A stretch of 64,000 nt of DNA from Pedobacter sp. FW305-3-2-15-E-R2A2 (GTDB taxonomy: Bacteria; Bacteroidota; Bacteroidia; Sphingobacteriales; Sphingobacteriaceae), in the NCBI RefSeq assembly GCF_038446955.1, contig NZ_CP151803.1, positions 2,294,001 through 2,358,000 on the forward strand. Reading direction: 5' to 3'. The translations under genes were made by a program, and so were the position numbers. Shown here one piece after another: positions 19,880 through 28,652 of this stretch (the first letter of the stretch is position 1; every line of letters starts with the position of its first letter). The notes beneath the pieces are model-generated. The model was not told where the DNA came from, made no database searches, and was given only the letters and a program-made list of their open reading frames with translations.

Positions 19880-21409
19880 CTAAAAATAAAGATTTAAGGA
19901 AAGATTCATAGAAAACCGCTGATCTCCGGGTAAAAATTTACTGTCATATTCAATGGTTGGTTTATCCAGTGCTTTGCTCATCCCTGCGTTTAAGGTGATG
20001 CCGGTTCTGAAATCTTTGCTGAATGTTTGATTGATGTATTGCAGTTTAAGGTCAACCCTTCCTGAAGTGATTTTTCGGAAGGCGTAGTCCGGATAAGTGA
20101 CGGTGGTTGTAAATTCCGTTACCTGGGTTGTTGCAACATTGGCAATGGTTTGCAAGGGAAGGATCAAAGATGGGGAGACAATTGCCGAGAACCTGTATTT
20201 TCCGGGATTCGACTGATAATATCCGGCTTTTAATCCTGGTTGTATGTAGCTGTATTCAAATAAATGACTGGTGATCGCGTCTTTTTTGTAAGCAGATAAA
20301 TAACGGGTATGTACACCCCATTCAAAGGAATGATTTCCTTTGGTCTTCAAATTTGAATAGGACAAATAAGCCATTTGATTTTTAGCGGTGTAATTCTTTG
20401 CGGCGAGGGCTTCCAGGTAATCTTCGCCGATCAGGGTACGGTAAGTCGCTTCTATTTGTTGAATCTGATGATCCTTTTGTTGGGTTAACAGGAGCTGTCC
20501 TTCCAGTTGATCACTTTGATAAGTGCTAAACACCTGATCTTTTAAAGAAGACTCTAACGATTTATTATTGATGTCTTCAGCTACCTTATAATCCAGGTTC
20601 AGCAAGGTATTCCAGGAATCAAGCGTTGTTGCCAAATGAACCCCCAATCCTTTGTACTGTTTTCTGCGTGAAAAATTTTCGTACATCTTTCTCGTGTAGC
20701 CGTATCCGTAGTTGAGATAAGTAATGCGGTCAGGGTAAGCACTTCCATTGGAATAGTCCTTGTTTTTATACTTTATGGCTGTATTTTCTGTCCCATAACC
20801 CCAAAGTCCACTTAATCCGAGATGGAAATGTTTGTTTACCCATGTCAATTCAGGTTTGACGATAAAATCGAACCATTTTATGGACATTCTAGGGTCAACC
20901 GGTCGGTCTGCGAGGTAATAGATGTAGTTAAAGCCGGAAGAAAGATAGATTTTGTCCCTGATCAGTTCATAACTGATGATTCCTTTAGCATGGTACTTTT
21001 GTCGCTGGACATCACTTTCTTTTTCAGCAAGGTAATAGAAAGGCTGATCATCGATCTCTTCTCCTCTTAATGAGTTTCCCAGTCCACGGTCTTTGATTCT
21101 GGAATAGCTGAAATCTCCATACAATTTTAACCGGCCCAGTGTTCTGATTCCGTCCGAGCTGAACTGAATGTTGGAGCTGCTGGCAGGCAGCTGTGCATTT
21201 TTCAGATTTCCGGAGCTGTAGTCGTAGATCAATGAAACTTTTCCGATTTGATTTTCGGTGTTTTTCAGCAGCAGGGTTGCGTTTTGCTTGCTGAATTCAA
21301 AGTGTCTTTCTCGCTGCTCATAGAAAAATACACTATCCGCCGACTTATTCTCCTGGGAAAATAAGTCGGCCGACAGTAAGGATAGTATAACTAGTAATTG
21401 TACTTTCAT
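19880..21409 (-). CDS. Outer-membrane beta-barrel protein, DUF6850-like
   Basis: A 509-residue protein with a signal peptide (about 1-18) and a long series of alternating beta strands ending in the outer-membrane signature SMNLSLNLYF. Aromatic-rich strands (YLNYGYGYTRKMYENFS, HSFEWGVHTRYLSAYKK) support a barrel. It lacks a plug and a TonB box. I identify it as DUF6850-like mainly from its position between a DUF4876 lipoprotein and a di-haem peroxidase, a gene order I recall from Bacteroidota. Spacing to both neighbours is 2-3 bases. Its job in transport or peroxidase docking is not known. Confidence 0.72.
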   Translation of the reverse strand: MKVQLLVILSLLSADLFSQENKSADSVFFYEQRERHFEFSKQNATLLLKNTENQIGKVSLIYDYSSGNLKNAQLPASSSNIQFSSDGIRTLGRLKLYGDFSYSRIKDRGLGNSLRGEEIDDQPFYYLAEKESDVQRQKYHAKGIISYELIRDKIYLSSGFNYIYYLADRPVDPRMSIKWFDFIVKPELTWVNKHFHLGLSGLWGYGTENTAIKYKNKDYSNGSAYPDRITYLNYGYGYTRKMYENFSRRKQYKGLGVHLATTLDSWNTLLNLDYKVAEDINNKSLESSLKDQVFSTYQSDQLEGQLLLTQQKDHQIQQIEATYRTLIGEDYLEALAAKNYTAKNQMAYLSYSNLKTKGNHSFEWGVHTRYLSAYKKDAITSHLFEYSYIQPGLKAGYYQSNPGKYRFSAIVSPSLILPLQTIANVATTQVTEFTTTVTYPDYAFRKITSGRVDLKLQYINQTFSKDFRTGITLNAGMSKALDKPTIEYDSKFLPGDQRFSMNLSLNLYF

Positions 21410-21411
21410 TA

Positions 21412-22743
21412 TTATTTAAAAGCCGCTTTGCTTGGGTCGGCCTTGGTTAAGGATTCAAAATCCAGTGAAGAGTTGTTCGAATCTTTAAGGATTCTTCTGC
21501 CATTTACCGTTTTACTCGTTTTCCTGATGACGGATTGAGAGCTGTATGGTCCACCGGTAGAAAAAGTGAAACCTGCATCGATGGTCGCTGGAAGTCTGTG
21601 CGGAACACGCTTGGTTTCTAAAGTATAGGCCATTTCTGCCCCATCGATAAGGATGGAGGTTGGCATCTGAATGTATTGTGAAGTGGCCCCGGTTATGGTT
21701 TTTACATTCGGCGTTGGGAATTTAGGATAGCTGTTCAGGTTTGCCGTTGTTTTAAACAACACCACCGCTTCTCTTCCATTGTTGTCTAATATAAAGTCTC
21801 TGTCTGAAACCCGGTATATCACCTCTAAATTCGGAACCAATGGGTTGTCAATATCCGAGGAAAGGCGGTTAATGCCTGGCTGGTCTCCGTAGTAAACTTC
21901 AAAATCGGCTTTGCTTAAATCTACGGTCAGCTCCGGATTTTTTACGCTGATGGCTTTTCCGGCGTTGTCTGTATAAGGCACTTTATGGTTGATCGCATTT
22001 TGTGCAATAATGATACTTGTTCCTGGTTGTACAGGGTATTGTTTTCCGTTTCCGGGAATTCGTACGGCCGTGGTCAGGTATACATAATCTGTATTTGCTT
22101 TCGCATTATTCATATTTAAAGCGTCTGTCCAGTTGTATTGCCCGGAAGGTAAAAACCAGGATTTGCTAACATCAGAATTTGTATTTGCAACACCAGCTAC
22201 CAATCCGATGTATAGGCTGTCTGCATACATTACTGCATTCGAGTTGTTGTATATTTCTATAAACTGATCTCTGAATACCGCTCCGTTTATGTTGTGCGAG
22301 CCACCGTAATAAATTTGCTTCAGCAACCAGTCGCCAAGCCTGCCGGTTTTGAGTACCAGTTCTAAGTTGCCAGTGGCTTTATTGAGGAACTGGTTCAGGT
22401 TGGCATTAAACACCACATCTTCTTGTGTAAGGGAGCCCGATGCGATGCTGTAATCAGCGGCGCTGATGGTCAAGCTGGAAACTACGCTATAATTACCGGG
22501 AGTAATGCTTTCGAATTTAACATTTCCACTGGCATCTGTTTTTCCCTTGTTGGAAAGGCCATTGGTTTGATTGGTGATGGTGATTTCCGTATTTGCAGGA
22601 GATAGTCCTAACGCAGCTGCCTGCTCATCAAATTTGACATGGAAAGATATGGAGATCGCTTCTGCTTCAGGATTGTCTTTCTTGCATGCGGTTAGCATCG
22701 CTATGGATAGAAAAAGGGTAGAAAGTAGTTGTTTTTTTTTCAT
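21412..22743 (-). CDS. DUF4876 lipoprotein
   Basis: A 443-residue lipoprotein with lipobox AMLTAC (Cys20) followed by KKDN. After the lipid site comes a Cna-B or carboxypeptidase-like beta domain (about 35-130, TEITITNQTNGLSNKGKTDASGNVKFESITPGNYSV). The rest contains repeated beta strands and GGSHNINGAVFRDQFIEIYNNSN, typical of DUF4876. It lies 2 bases from the barrel gene and 10 bases from the TonB receptor gene, so it is part of the same transcript. It may be a surface or periplasmic ligand-binding partner of the receptor, by analogy with SusD, but there is no similarity to SusD. Confidence 0.8.
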   Translation of the reverse strand: MKKKQLLSTLFLSIAMLTACKKDNPEAEAISISFHVKFDEQAAALGLSPANTEITITNQTNGLSNKGKTDASGNVKFESITPGNYSVVSSLTISAADYSIASGSLTQEDVVFNANLNQFLNKATGNLELVLKTGRLGDWLLKQIYYGGSHNINGAVFRDQFIEIYNNSNAVMYADSLYIGLVAGVANTNSDVSKSWFLPSGQYNWTDALNMNNAKANTDYVYLTTAVRIPGNGKQYPVQPGTSIIIAQNAINHKVPYTDNAGKAISVKNPELTVDLSKADFEVYYGDQPGINRLSSDIDNPLVPNLEVIYRVSDRDFILDNNGREAVVLFKTTANLNSYPKFPTPNVKTITGATSQYIQMPTSILIDGAEMAYTLETKRVPHRLPATIDAGFTFSTGGPYSSQSVIRKTSKTVNGRRILKDSNNSSLDFESLTKADPSKAAFK

Positions 22744-22753
22744 TTTATTGATT

Positions 22754-25465
22754 TTAAAATTTAATGGAAAGTTCTGCGCCTACACTTACCGGGTAAGTAT
22801 AGTTTACTACATCATTTGTATTGGGGTTGTAATATCTGTTTCTGATATTAAACACGTTATTGGCGCTTAGGGACATTTTGATGTGTTTGCCTATTTCTTT
22901 AGCGACAGACATGCTTAAGTTGGTGTAAACGAATGGCTGTTTGGTTGCAGCGTTTGCTTTAGAGCTTAGTGCCAGGTAATTATAGTCCGGATTGTTTGCG
23001 TCAAAGGAGGGGATTTCATGCTTTACCATGTTTTTGTCCAGCCAGGCGATTGGAAGGTAGGTGTCGTTCCGTATTTTTTCGTAGCTCTGCCAGAAAATAT
23101 CTGCCCGGAGATTGATCACAAATCCTAGTTTGGGAATATGTGTAGTGGTAGATAACTTGCTGGTTATTACGTAGTTTTCTGTACTTTTTCCTTTATAGAC
23201 CCCAAACCAGCCTTTATAGTTGTCATTTGTGTACTGCTCGTTTGCTTTTTGAGTGTATTCCATGGCTGATTTGGAACTGGAATAGCCGAAGGAGTTGCTG
23301 AGGTTAAAGCTGGTTTGGATTGCGGAGATCTTTTTGGTGCTGATGATCCATTCTATTCCGAAGTTATTGCTGCTAAGGTCATTGACTGAGGTGTTGTAAT
23401 TGGTAATCCAATCCTTTTTCTTCCCATTCGGGAAATAATCCGGACGTTGCCCCTGATGGTAAACGAAGGTATATTCATCCGTTGTATAGGTTCTGTAATT
23501 GTTCCTGTTGCTAAAGCCGTCTTTATTTTGTTTGTAATAAGTGGTTAGTGAGCTATTGAAAAAGTGGTCTTTGTAAGTTAATCCAAGCTCAAGCTGACTG
23601 GATCTGCCAGGTTTTAATTTACTGTTATCCGGGATGATCTTGTCGGTGTAAACGAGGTAAAGGCTTTCGATTGCGTATCCTGTATAGGAGTTGTGTACTG
23701 GAAGATCAAAATAAACCGGGGCTGGATATCGGAGAGAAAGGCCTGGCGATTTAGTAGAGAGGCCGAATGCCGCGTTGATGCCGAAGTTTTTAGCAAGGGC
23801 ATAATTCATGTTTACCCTGGGCTGTAAGGTTCCTATATTGTTCTGAATGTCGTAACGGAGTCCTGCATTCACGTTCATTGGTCTTTTTAGAAAGTCGAAT
23901 TGAAAGCCATCCTGTAAATAAAGGCTGTAATTGAATATAGAAGGGAGGGACTCGTAATCATACGGCCTTTCGTTTTGGTAGGATTGGTTTGCCCAGCGGG
24001 GGGTGGTAGGGTCTACGATAACGCCCTGGCCACTGTTTGCTGAATAATAAGCGTTAAGGCCCATACTTAACCTGTGAATGAGCTTGCCTGTTGTAAATTC
24101 GTTATTTAAGCTGAGGTTAGCATTCAGGTTTTTAGGATTGCCCTTAACATGATCTACAGCTACAAAATTTCCTGGAATAAAATAGCCTTCGTATAGGCCT
24201 ATGGTATCTTTATCTGCAATTGCTTCGGGTGGGCCGTTCAGGTATTGTTGATTATAGGTTTCCTGAAAAGCGGAACTGTAACCTGCGCTGAAATCTAACG
24301 ATTTGACTATGGCTCCATTAATTTGAATAGATGTTCTGTTGGATACCGACAGATTTCTTGTTTTTGCATAAGTCATGTAATCCTGTCCTACATCAGGATC
24401 TTTTTTAACATTGTCAAGGCGTGTGTTGTAATCAAAAGAAATGGTGTTCTTGATCGTTTTCGATAGCTTCGTACTCCACATTAAGCCTGTACTGATTCTT
24501 TTATATGATTTCAGCGGATCACTGGGATCCTGTTCGCTGAGCAGGTAGTTTAGAGAGAGGTTTAATGCACCGGATTTTCCAGGTAACTGGAAGCCTTTGG
24601 ATAGGGCAAAATTGCTGGTTGCAGCATTGATTCTGGAGGTAAACTGATAATTAGTTCTCCCTGCTTTGCGGTTGATGATCACCGCACCGTCTGTTAAGTC
24701 TCCATATTTTGCGGGGGCAACTCCGGATATGACTTCTATACTTTCGATATTGTCTGCCGGAATTTCCCTGATGTCAATGCCTGAAAAGGCGACATCAAAG
24801 CCTCCATAAGTTCTATTGTTAATTCCTGAACTCATCATTCCCCATTTTCCGACACTTCGATTCTGCATGTTGGCATTGTTCGATTGCTGGATATCATCCA
24901 TGATAATGGCCACACCCATCGCATTGTTCATGCCGTGTAGATCTGAGGCTTGTCCCCTTAAAGTGATGCTGAGTGGCTTCTGAAGATCGGGTGGAGTGAT
25001 CGTTTTACCAGGCAGGTTATTGAGGATGTCTGCCAGACTAAATGCCTGGATCTGTTCTATGGCCTGTCTTCCAAATAGGATGGAAGAATTAGAAGAAAGA
25101 ATTTTTCTTTCTTCACTGATCTGAACTTCGTTCAGTTTCAGCGTTAAGTTTTTGAGTACGATATGAAGTTCCTTTGAGAAATTGGCGAGCACAATTGACG
25201 TGTCTTTACCCGCCATTCCTACCATTGCTATAGAAAGAGAAAGGGTTTTTAATTCGCCCGGGTTAAGGTAAAAGTTGAATTTTCCCTCCCGGTCGGTATA
25301 GGTAACCCGATCTGCCTCCTTGAGCTTAACGGTTACAAAATCCAAAGGTTTGTTCTGCTCATCCCTAACCGAGCCCTGTATGTTGATCGATGTTTTTTGC
25401 GCATAGCTATGCAGACTAAGCATGCATAATGCTATGACTGGTAAGTGTTTGTAAAGTAATTTCAA
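22754..25465 (-). CDS. TonB-dependent receptor (DUF4876-associated)
   Basis: A 903-residue receptor with a signal peptide (1-22, ending SYAQ). It then has a carboxypeptidase-regulatory domain (about 27-115), a plug with IQAFSLADILNNLPGKTI and ESIEVISGVAPAKYGDLTDGAVIINRKAG, and a barrel ending VGAELSIKF. The start is a TTG at 25465. A stop codon lies five codons upstream, no ATG is available in between, and the next internal Met would destroy the signal peptide. It is the first gene of a four-gene operon with a lipoprotein, a barrel and a di-haem peroxidase. Two TTAGA-N5-TCTAA boxes and one AGTGTAAA palindrome lie upstream, suggesting metal-responsive control. The ligand is unknown. Confidence 0.88.
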   Translation of the reverse strand: MKLLYKHLPVIALCMLSLHSYAQKTSINIQGSVRDEQNKPLDFVTVKLKEADRVTYTDREGKFNFYLNPGELKTLSLSIAMVGMAGKDTSIVLANFSKELHIVLKNLTLKLNEVQISEERKILSSNSSILFGRQAIEQIQAFSLADILNNLPGKTITPPDLQKPLSITLRGQASDLHGMNNAMGVAIIMDDIQQSNNANMQNRSVGKWGMMSSGINNRTYGGFDVAFSGIDIREIPADNIESIEVISGVAPAKYGDLTDGAVIINRKAGRTNYQFTSRINAATSNFALSKGFQLPGKSGALNLSLNYLLSEQDPSDPLKSYKRISTGLMWSTKLSKTIKNTISFDYNTRLDNVKKDPDVGQDYMTYAKTRNLSVSNRTSIQINGAIVKSLDFSAGYSSAFQETYNQQYLNGPPEAIADKDTIGLYEGYFIPGNFVAVDHVKGNPKNLNANLSLNNEFTTGKLIHRLSMGLNAYYSANSGQGVIVDPTTPRWANQSYQNERPYDYESLPSIFNYSLYLQDGFQFDFLKRPMNVNAGLRYDIQNNIGTLQPRVNMNYALAKNFGINAAFGLSTKSPGLSLRYPAPVYFDLPVHNSYTGYAIESLYLVYTDKIIPDNSKLKPGRSSQLELGLTYKDHFFNSSLTTYYKQNKDGFSNRNNYRTYTTDEYTFVYHQGQRPDYFPNGKKKDWITNYNTSVNDLSSNNFGIEWIISTKKISAIQTSFNLSNSFGYSSSKSAMEYTQKANEQYTNDNYKGWFGVYKGKSTENYVITSKLSTTTHIPKLGFVINLRADIFWQSYEKIRNDTYLPIAWLDKNMVKHEIPSFDANNPDYNYLALSSKANAATKQPFVYTNLSMSVAKEIGKHIKMSLSANNVFNIRNRYYNPNTNDVVNYTYPVSVGAELSIKF

Positions 25466-25466
25466 T

Positions 25467-25481
25467 TTAGACTGATTCTAA
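25467..25481. promoter_or_regulatory. Candidate operator, copy 1 (TTAGA-N5-TCTAA)
   Basis: TTAGACTGATTCTAA has perfect 5-base arms and lies immediately upstream of the TTG start of the receptor gene (minus strand). It shares its design with 25527-25541 and with sites before the other TonB receptors. Binding by an iron regulator is inference. Confidence 0.45.
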
Positions 25482-25494
25482 TCCCTGCCGCAAA

Positions 25495-25511
25495 AGTGTA
25501 AATTTTACACT
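25495..25511. promoter_or_regulatory. 17-bp palindrome upstream of the receptor operon
   Basis: AGTGTAAATTTTACACT is a perfect 8-1-8 palindrome. On the minus strand it sits between a TTG (near 25517) and a CACTTTTG -7-like element, so a bound regulator would block that promoter. A 14/17 match occurs at 34733-34749. Confidence 0.5.
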
Positions 25512-25526
25512 AGCTACGCAAGTTAT

Positions 25527-25541
25527 TTAGAACAATTCTAC
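25527..25541. promoter_or_regulatory. Candidate operator, copy 2 (TTAGA-N5-TCTA)
   Basis: TTAGAACAATTCTAC carries TAGAA/TTCTA arms around CAA. It matches copy 1 at 11 of 15 positions and lies 62 to 76 bases upstream of the receptor start. Confidence 0.45.
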
Positions 25542-25674
25542 TTAATAAGTTGATTTGTAATGAAAATGAGATAAACGGGAACTGAAGCGGTACAAATGAA
25601 ATCTATATTCTATGCCTGATTAAGGGGATGGACCAAAATGAATTGCTAAATTTGCAGCATAAAAATAACCCCCA

Positions 25675-26817
25675 ATGATTTCCAAGCAAAAACACCGTTT
25701 CTTCCTAAGTCTGTTTTTTTTTATTTCAGGTTTTAGCTTTGCCACCTGGGCATCGAGAATTCCAACGATAAAAACAACATTCGACTTTAATGAAGCGGAG
25801 CTGGGGAGCATCTTACTGGCACTGCCAGTTGGCTCCTTGCTGGGGCTTCCCATTTCAGGCTGGTTGATTTCCAGGTTCAATAGTAAAGTACCATTGGCTG
25901 GCGGATATGCATTGAATGCTTTTTCCCTGGCATTAATTGGTTTTGCCCAAAATGTCTATAGCCTTGTTGTGGCGGTGGTCCTGTTTGCTTTCACTACGCG
26001 GATCTTTAACATTTCTGTAAACACGCAGGCATTGACCCTTCAGAAGCAATTTGACAAGAAGATCATCGGCTCGTTTCATGGATACTGGAGCATCGGTGGA
26101 ATCGCGGGAATTTTGCTCTCTACCTTATTGTTGAGCTTAAATGTATCTATTCACCTCCATTTTTCTATTGTAGCGGCCATTATGCTATTGGTAACCGTAT
26201 ATTCTTATCAGTTCTTACTTGGTGGTGATCGCTCTAAAACGGGAAATAAGCTCATTATAAGCAAACCTGACCCGTATATCTTTTACCTTGGAGTAGTGGT
26301 GTTTTTATGCGCCATCTGTGAAGGAGGGATGTTTGACTGGAGTGGAATCTATTTTCAGGAAATTATCAAAGTAGAAATCTTTACTTATGGTTACCTGATC
26401 TTTATGACCTTTATGGCAGCTTCCAGATTCCTCTCAGATATTATTATTGCCAGATTTGGAATGCCTAAAACTTATATTATGAGTGCGGCCTTTATTATAT
26501 CCGGTATTAGCCTTGCGATTATCTTTCCGACTTTCTGGACGGCTATGGCGGGCTTTTCATTGGTAGGTTTTGGTACGGCCTCCATCATTCCCATGTCTTA
26601 TGCACTGGCAGGAGCTTCAAAAAAATATTCCCCGGGAATGGCAATCTCTATTATTGCCACCTATTCTATTACAGGGATGTTATTGGGACCACCATTGATC
26701 GGCTATCTCGCACACGCTTTCAACCTGAGGGTTTCTTTCATCATCTTCGCACTTTGCGGTTTATTACTGATTCCGATTACCCGCTTATTCTTTAACCATC
26801 AGCAAAAAATAGGGTAG
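25675..26817 (+). CDS. MFS transporter (YbjJ-like)
   Basis: A 380-residue inner-membrane transporter with about 12 hydrophobic spans. The start (FFFISGFSFATWASRIPTIKTTFDFNEAELGSILLALPVGSLLGLPISGWLISRF) resembles the YbjJ/FucP-like branch of the major facilitator superfamily. The substrate is not known. A -7 element TAAATTTG is at 25647-25654, giving a leader of about 15 bases. The gene is divergent from the TonB receptor operon across 209 bases and may share regulation with it, but no direct evidence is seen. Nothing is truncated. Confidence 0.82.
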   Translation: MISKQKHRFFLSLFFFISGFSFATWASRIPTIKTTFDFNEAELGSILLALPVGSLLGLPISGWLISRFNSKVPLAGGYALNAFSLALIGFAQNVYSLVVAVVLFAFTTRIFNISVNTQALTLQKQFDKKIIGSFHGYWSIGGIAGILLSTLLLSLNVSIHLHFSIVAAIMLLVTVYSYQFLLGGDRSKTGNKLIISKPDPYIFYLGVVVFLCAICEGGMFDWSGIYFQEIIKVEIFTYGYLIFMTFMAASRFLSDIIIARFGMPKTYIMSAAFIISGISLAIIFPTFWTAMAGFSLVGFGTASIIPMSYALAGASKKYSPGMAISIIATYSITGMLLGPPLIGYLAHAFNLRVSFIIFALCGLLLIPITRLFFNHQQKIG

Positions 26818-27130
26818 CGTCAAAAATTGAAACATAATTTTATGATAGATGTTTTATGCTGCTTTTGACAGCCAGATCACCAATCTTGAAGATGGGAACG
26901 AAAGTTAAGTAGGATAGGAAAAGTATACTTAAAAAACCCAAAAAACACCTTGTCGTAAAATACGGCTTGATCTTTAATAAAATCTATCTATTATATAGGT
27001 TAAATATTTTGTGTTTTCTGATAACTTTTTGTTATAGGCGATAACATTATTGAATTTCTTCTTCATTCCGGTTTCATCCACTTTTGTCAGGCAGTAAAAG
27101 CTATTAGCTGCTGTGAAAACCCTGAAAATA
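26818..27130. other. Regulatory intergenic region before the cytochrome cluster
   Basis: No gene is seen. The first 150 bases are AT-rich and hold only a short inverted repeat (TTAAGTA and TACTTAA near 26905-26931). The last 110 bases carry the LysR-type operator listed separately and the leader of the TsdA-like gene. Confidence 0.5.
27021..27046. promoter_or_regulatory. Three-half-site LysR-type operator
   Basis: Half-sites ATAAC (27021-27025), GTTAT (27031-27035) and ATAAC (27041-27045) alternate in orientation with exactly 5-base gaps, one helical turn per step. The right-hand pair is TTATAGGCGATAA, which satisfies the LysR T-N11-A box and TTA-N7-TAA. It lies about 85 bases upstream of the TsdA-like start. 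The LysR gene at 29653 in the same cluster is the obvious candidate binder. Confidence 0.6.
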
Positions 27131-28156
27131 ATGGAAGATATTTTAAAACAGCTTCGCCGTGGCCTGATTGTAGTCATCTTACTTATCGTTGTAATGTTAG
27201 GCTTGATGGTCGGTATGGTGGTCGTTAATATACTCCCTGAATCTTCTTTATTGGCTAAAGTGGAAGGTAAAGATCCTGCATCATCATTCGAAGAAACTAG
27301 AAAAAAGACGATGTGGAAAGCTCCGGACATTAGTTCCCTAACAGATGAGGATGAAAAGAAATTGGTGGAATATGGCAGAGACCTGATTGCCAATACTTCC
27401 AGGTATTTAGGACCTAATGGTACGGTTGGAAAACTGACTAATGGTATGAATTGTCAGAATTGCCATATGGATGCTGGCACTAAACCATTTGGAAATAATT
27501 ATTCAGCTGTTTATTCTACTTATCCAAAGTTCAGGGCAAGATCAGGAACTAAGGAAACGATCGTGAAGCGCATTTCAGATTGCTTTGAAAGAAGCCTTAA
27601 TGGCAGCAGACCTGGACCTGCGGAAATGAACGCAATGGTCGCATACATCAGGTTTTTGGGGACAGGCGTAAAAAAAGACAGCATTCCACAGGGCGCAGGA
27701 CTGGAAAAGCTCGCGTATCTTGACCGGGCAGCTGATCCGGTAAGGGGAGCTTTGATTTATCAATCAAAATGCAGCTCTTGTCATGGTGCTAAGGGCGAGG
27801 GGATATTGACAGAAGATAAAAATTCCTTTGTGTATCCTCCTTTATGGGGACCGCAAAGTTATAATGATGCCGCAGGCTTGTACAGAATTTCCAATTTTGC
27901 AGGATACGTTAAAAATAATATGCCTTTTGGCGCATCTTACGAAAATCAGCTATTGACAGATGAGGAATCATGGGACATCGCTGCTTTCGTAAATTCGCAA
28001 CCCAGACCTCATAAAAATCAGGCGGACGATTGGAAAGACATTTCGAAAAAACCGGTTGATTATCCCTATGGGCCCTATAGTGATAGATTTACAGAGCGGC
28101 AACACAAATACGGGCCATTCAAGCCAATGGTACAACTCATCAATAACTCAAAATAA
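27131..28156 (+). CDS. Di-haem cytochrome c, TsdA-like (thiosulfate dehydrogenase family)
   Basis: A 341-residue protein with one N-terminal membrane anchor (about 10-32) and two haem c sites, CQNCH (Cys108-His112) and CSSCH (Cys194-His198). A cysteine in RISDCFERS (Cys141) is a candidate for the unusual axial Cys ligand of TsdA haem 1. Met244 in NNMPFG is a candidate for the haem 2 ligand. The blocks YPKFRARSGT, EMNAMVAYIRFL, YPPLWGPQSYN and HKYGPFKP are what I know from TsdA. TsdA oxidises thiosulfate to tetrathionate or works in reverse. A GTG at 27113 is in frame, but the ATG at 27131 gives a normal anchor. A DsrE-like gene follows after 12 bases. Confidence 0.82.
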   Translation: MEDILKQLRRGLIVVILLIVVMLGLMVGMVVVNILPESSLLAKVEGKDPASSFEETRKKTMWKAPDISSLTDEDEKKLVEYGRDLIANTSRYLGPNGTVGKLTNGMNCQNCHMDAGTKPFGNNYSAVYSTYPKFRARSGTKETIVKRISDCFERSLNGSRPGPAEMNAMVAYIRFLGTGVKKDSIPQGAGLEKLAYLDRAADPVRGALIYQSKCSSCHGAKGEGILTEDKNSFVYPPLWGPQSYNDAAGLYRISNFAGYVKNNMPFGASYENQLLTDEESWDIAAFVNSQPRPHKNQADDWKDISKKPVDYPYGPYSDRFTERQHKYGPFKPMVQLINNSK

Positions 28157-28168
28157 ACTAAAGATCCT

Positions 28169-28630
28169 ATGAAAAAAATTAAATTCCTGGCGGTCACAGC
28201 TGCTTTGCTGTTCAGCTTAAATGCGGTAGCTCAGGAAAAGCAAGACGTATCGAAACCCTTCCATGGAGCCATTGCAGTAAAGAAAATCTATAAGGTGGTA
28301 TATCAGTTGAATACAGAAGATGACAAGAAGATTGTTGCTACGTTAAAAAATATCAACAATGCTTTACAAGACCCAAGGCTGAAAGGAAAGCTTAAGGTGG
28401 AATTGGTTGTTCATGGCGGAGGTGTTGTTGCATTTAAAAAAGATTCAGCCTATGAACAGCAGCTTCTGGAACTCCAAAAAAAAGGTGTTTTACTTGCGCA
28501 GTGTGAGAATACGCTCAAAGAGCGCAACATTGGAAAAGATGAACTTTATAGCTTTATTTCCTTTGTGCCTAGCGGTAACGGAGAACTGATCATCCGCCAA
28601 AGTGAGGGTTGGGCAATTCTTCATCCTTAA
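28169..28630 (+). CDS. Exported DsrE-like protein
   Basis: A 153-residue protein with a signal peptide (about 1-21, ending NAVAQ). The core is DsrE/DsrF-like: KVVYQLNTEDDKKIVATLKNINNAL, KVELVVHGGGVVAFKK and a single conserved cysteine in LLAQCENTLKERNI. The last of these is the position that carries persulfide sulfur in the family. Most characterised DsrE proteins are cytoplasmic, but exported ones occur. It lies 12 bases after the TsdA-like gene and 22 bases before the binding-protein gene, so it is likely part of a sulfur-compound cluster. Persulfide transfer in the periplasm is inference. Confidence 0.8.
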   Translation: MKKIKFLAVTAALLFSLNAVAQEKQDVSKPFHGAIAVKKIYKVVYQLNTEDDKKIVATLKNINNALQDPRLKGKLKVELVVHGGGVVAFKKDSAYEQQLLELQKKGVLLAQCENTLKERNIGKDELYSFISFVPSGNGELIIRQSEGWAILHP

Positions 28631-28652
28631 TTTTAATCTTATCTGAAATAAC

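Noticed and set aside
26974..27393. Minus-strand open frame of 139 codons over the start of the TsdA-like gene
   Set aside because: It has no family character, covers the LysR-type operator and the membrane anchor of the cytochrome in antisense, and is rich in Ser/Thr from reverse reading.
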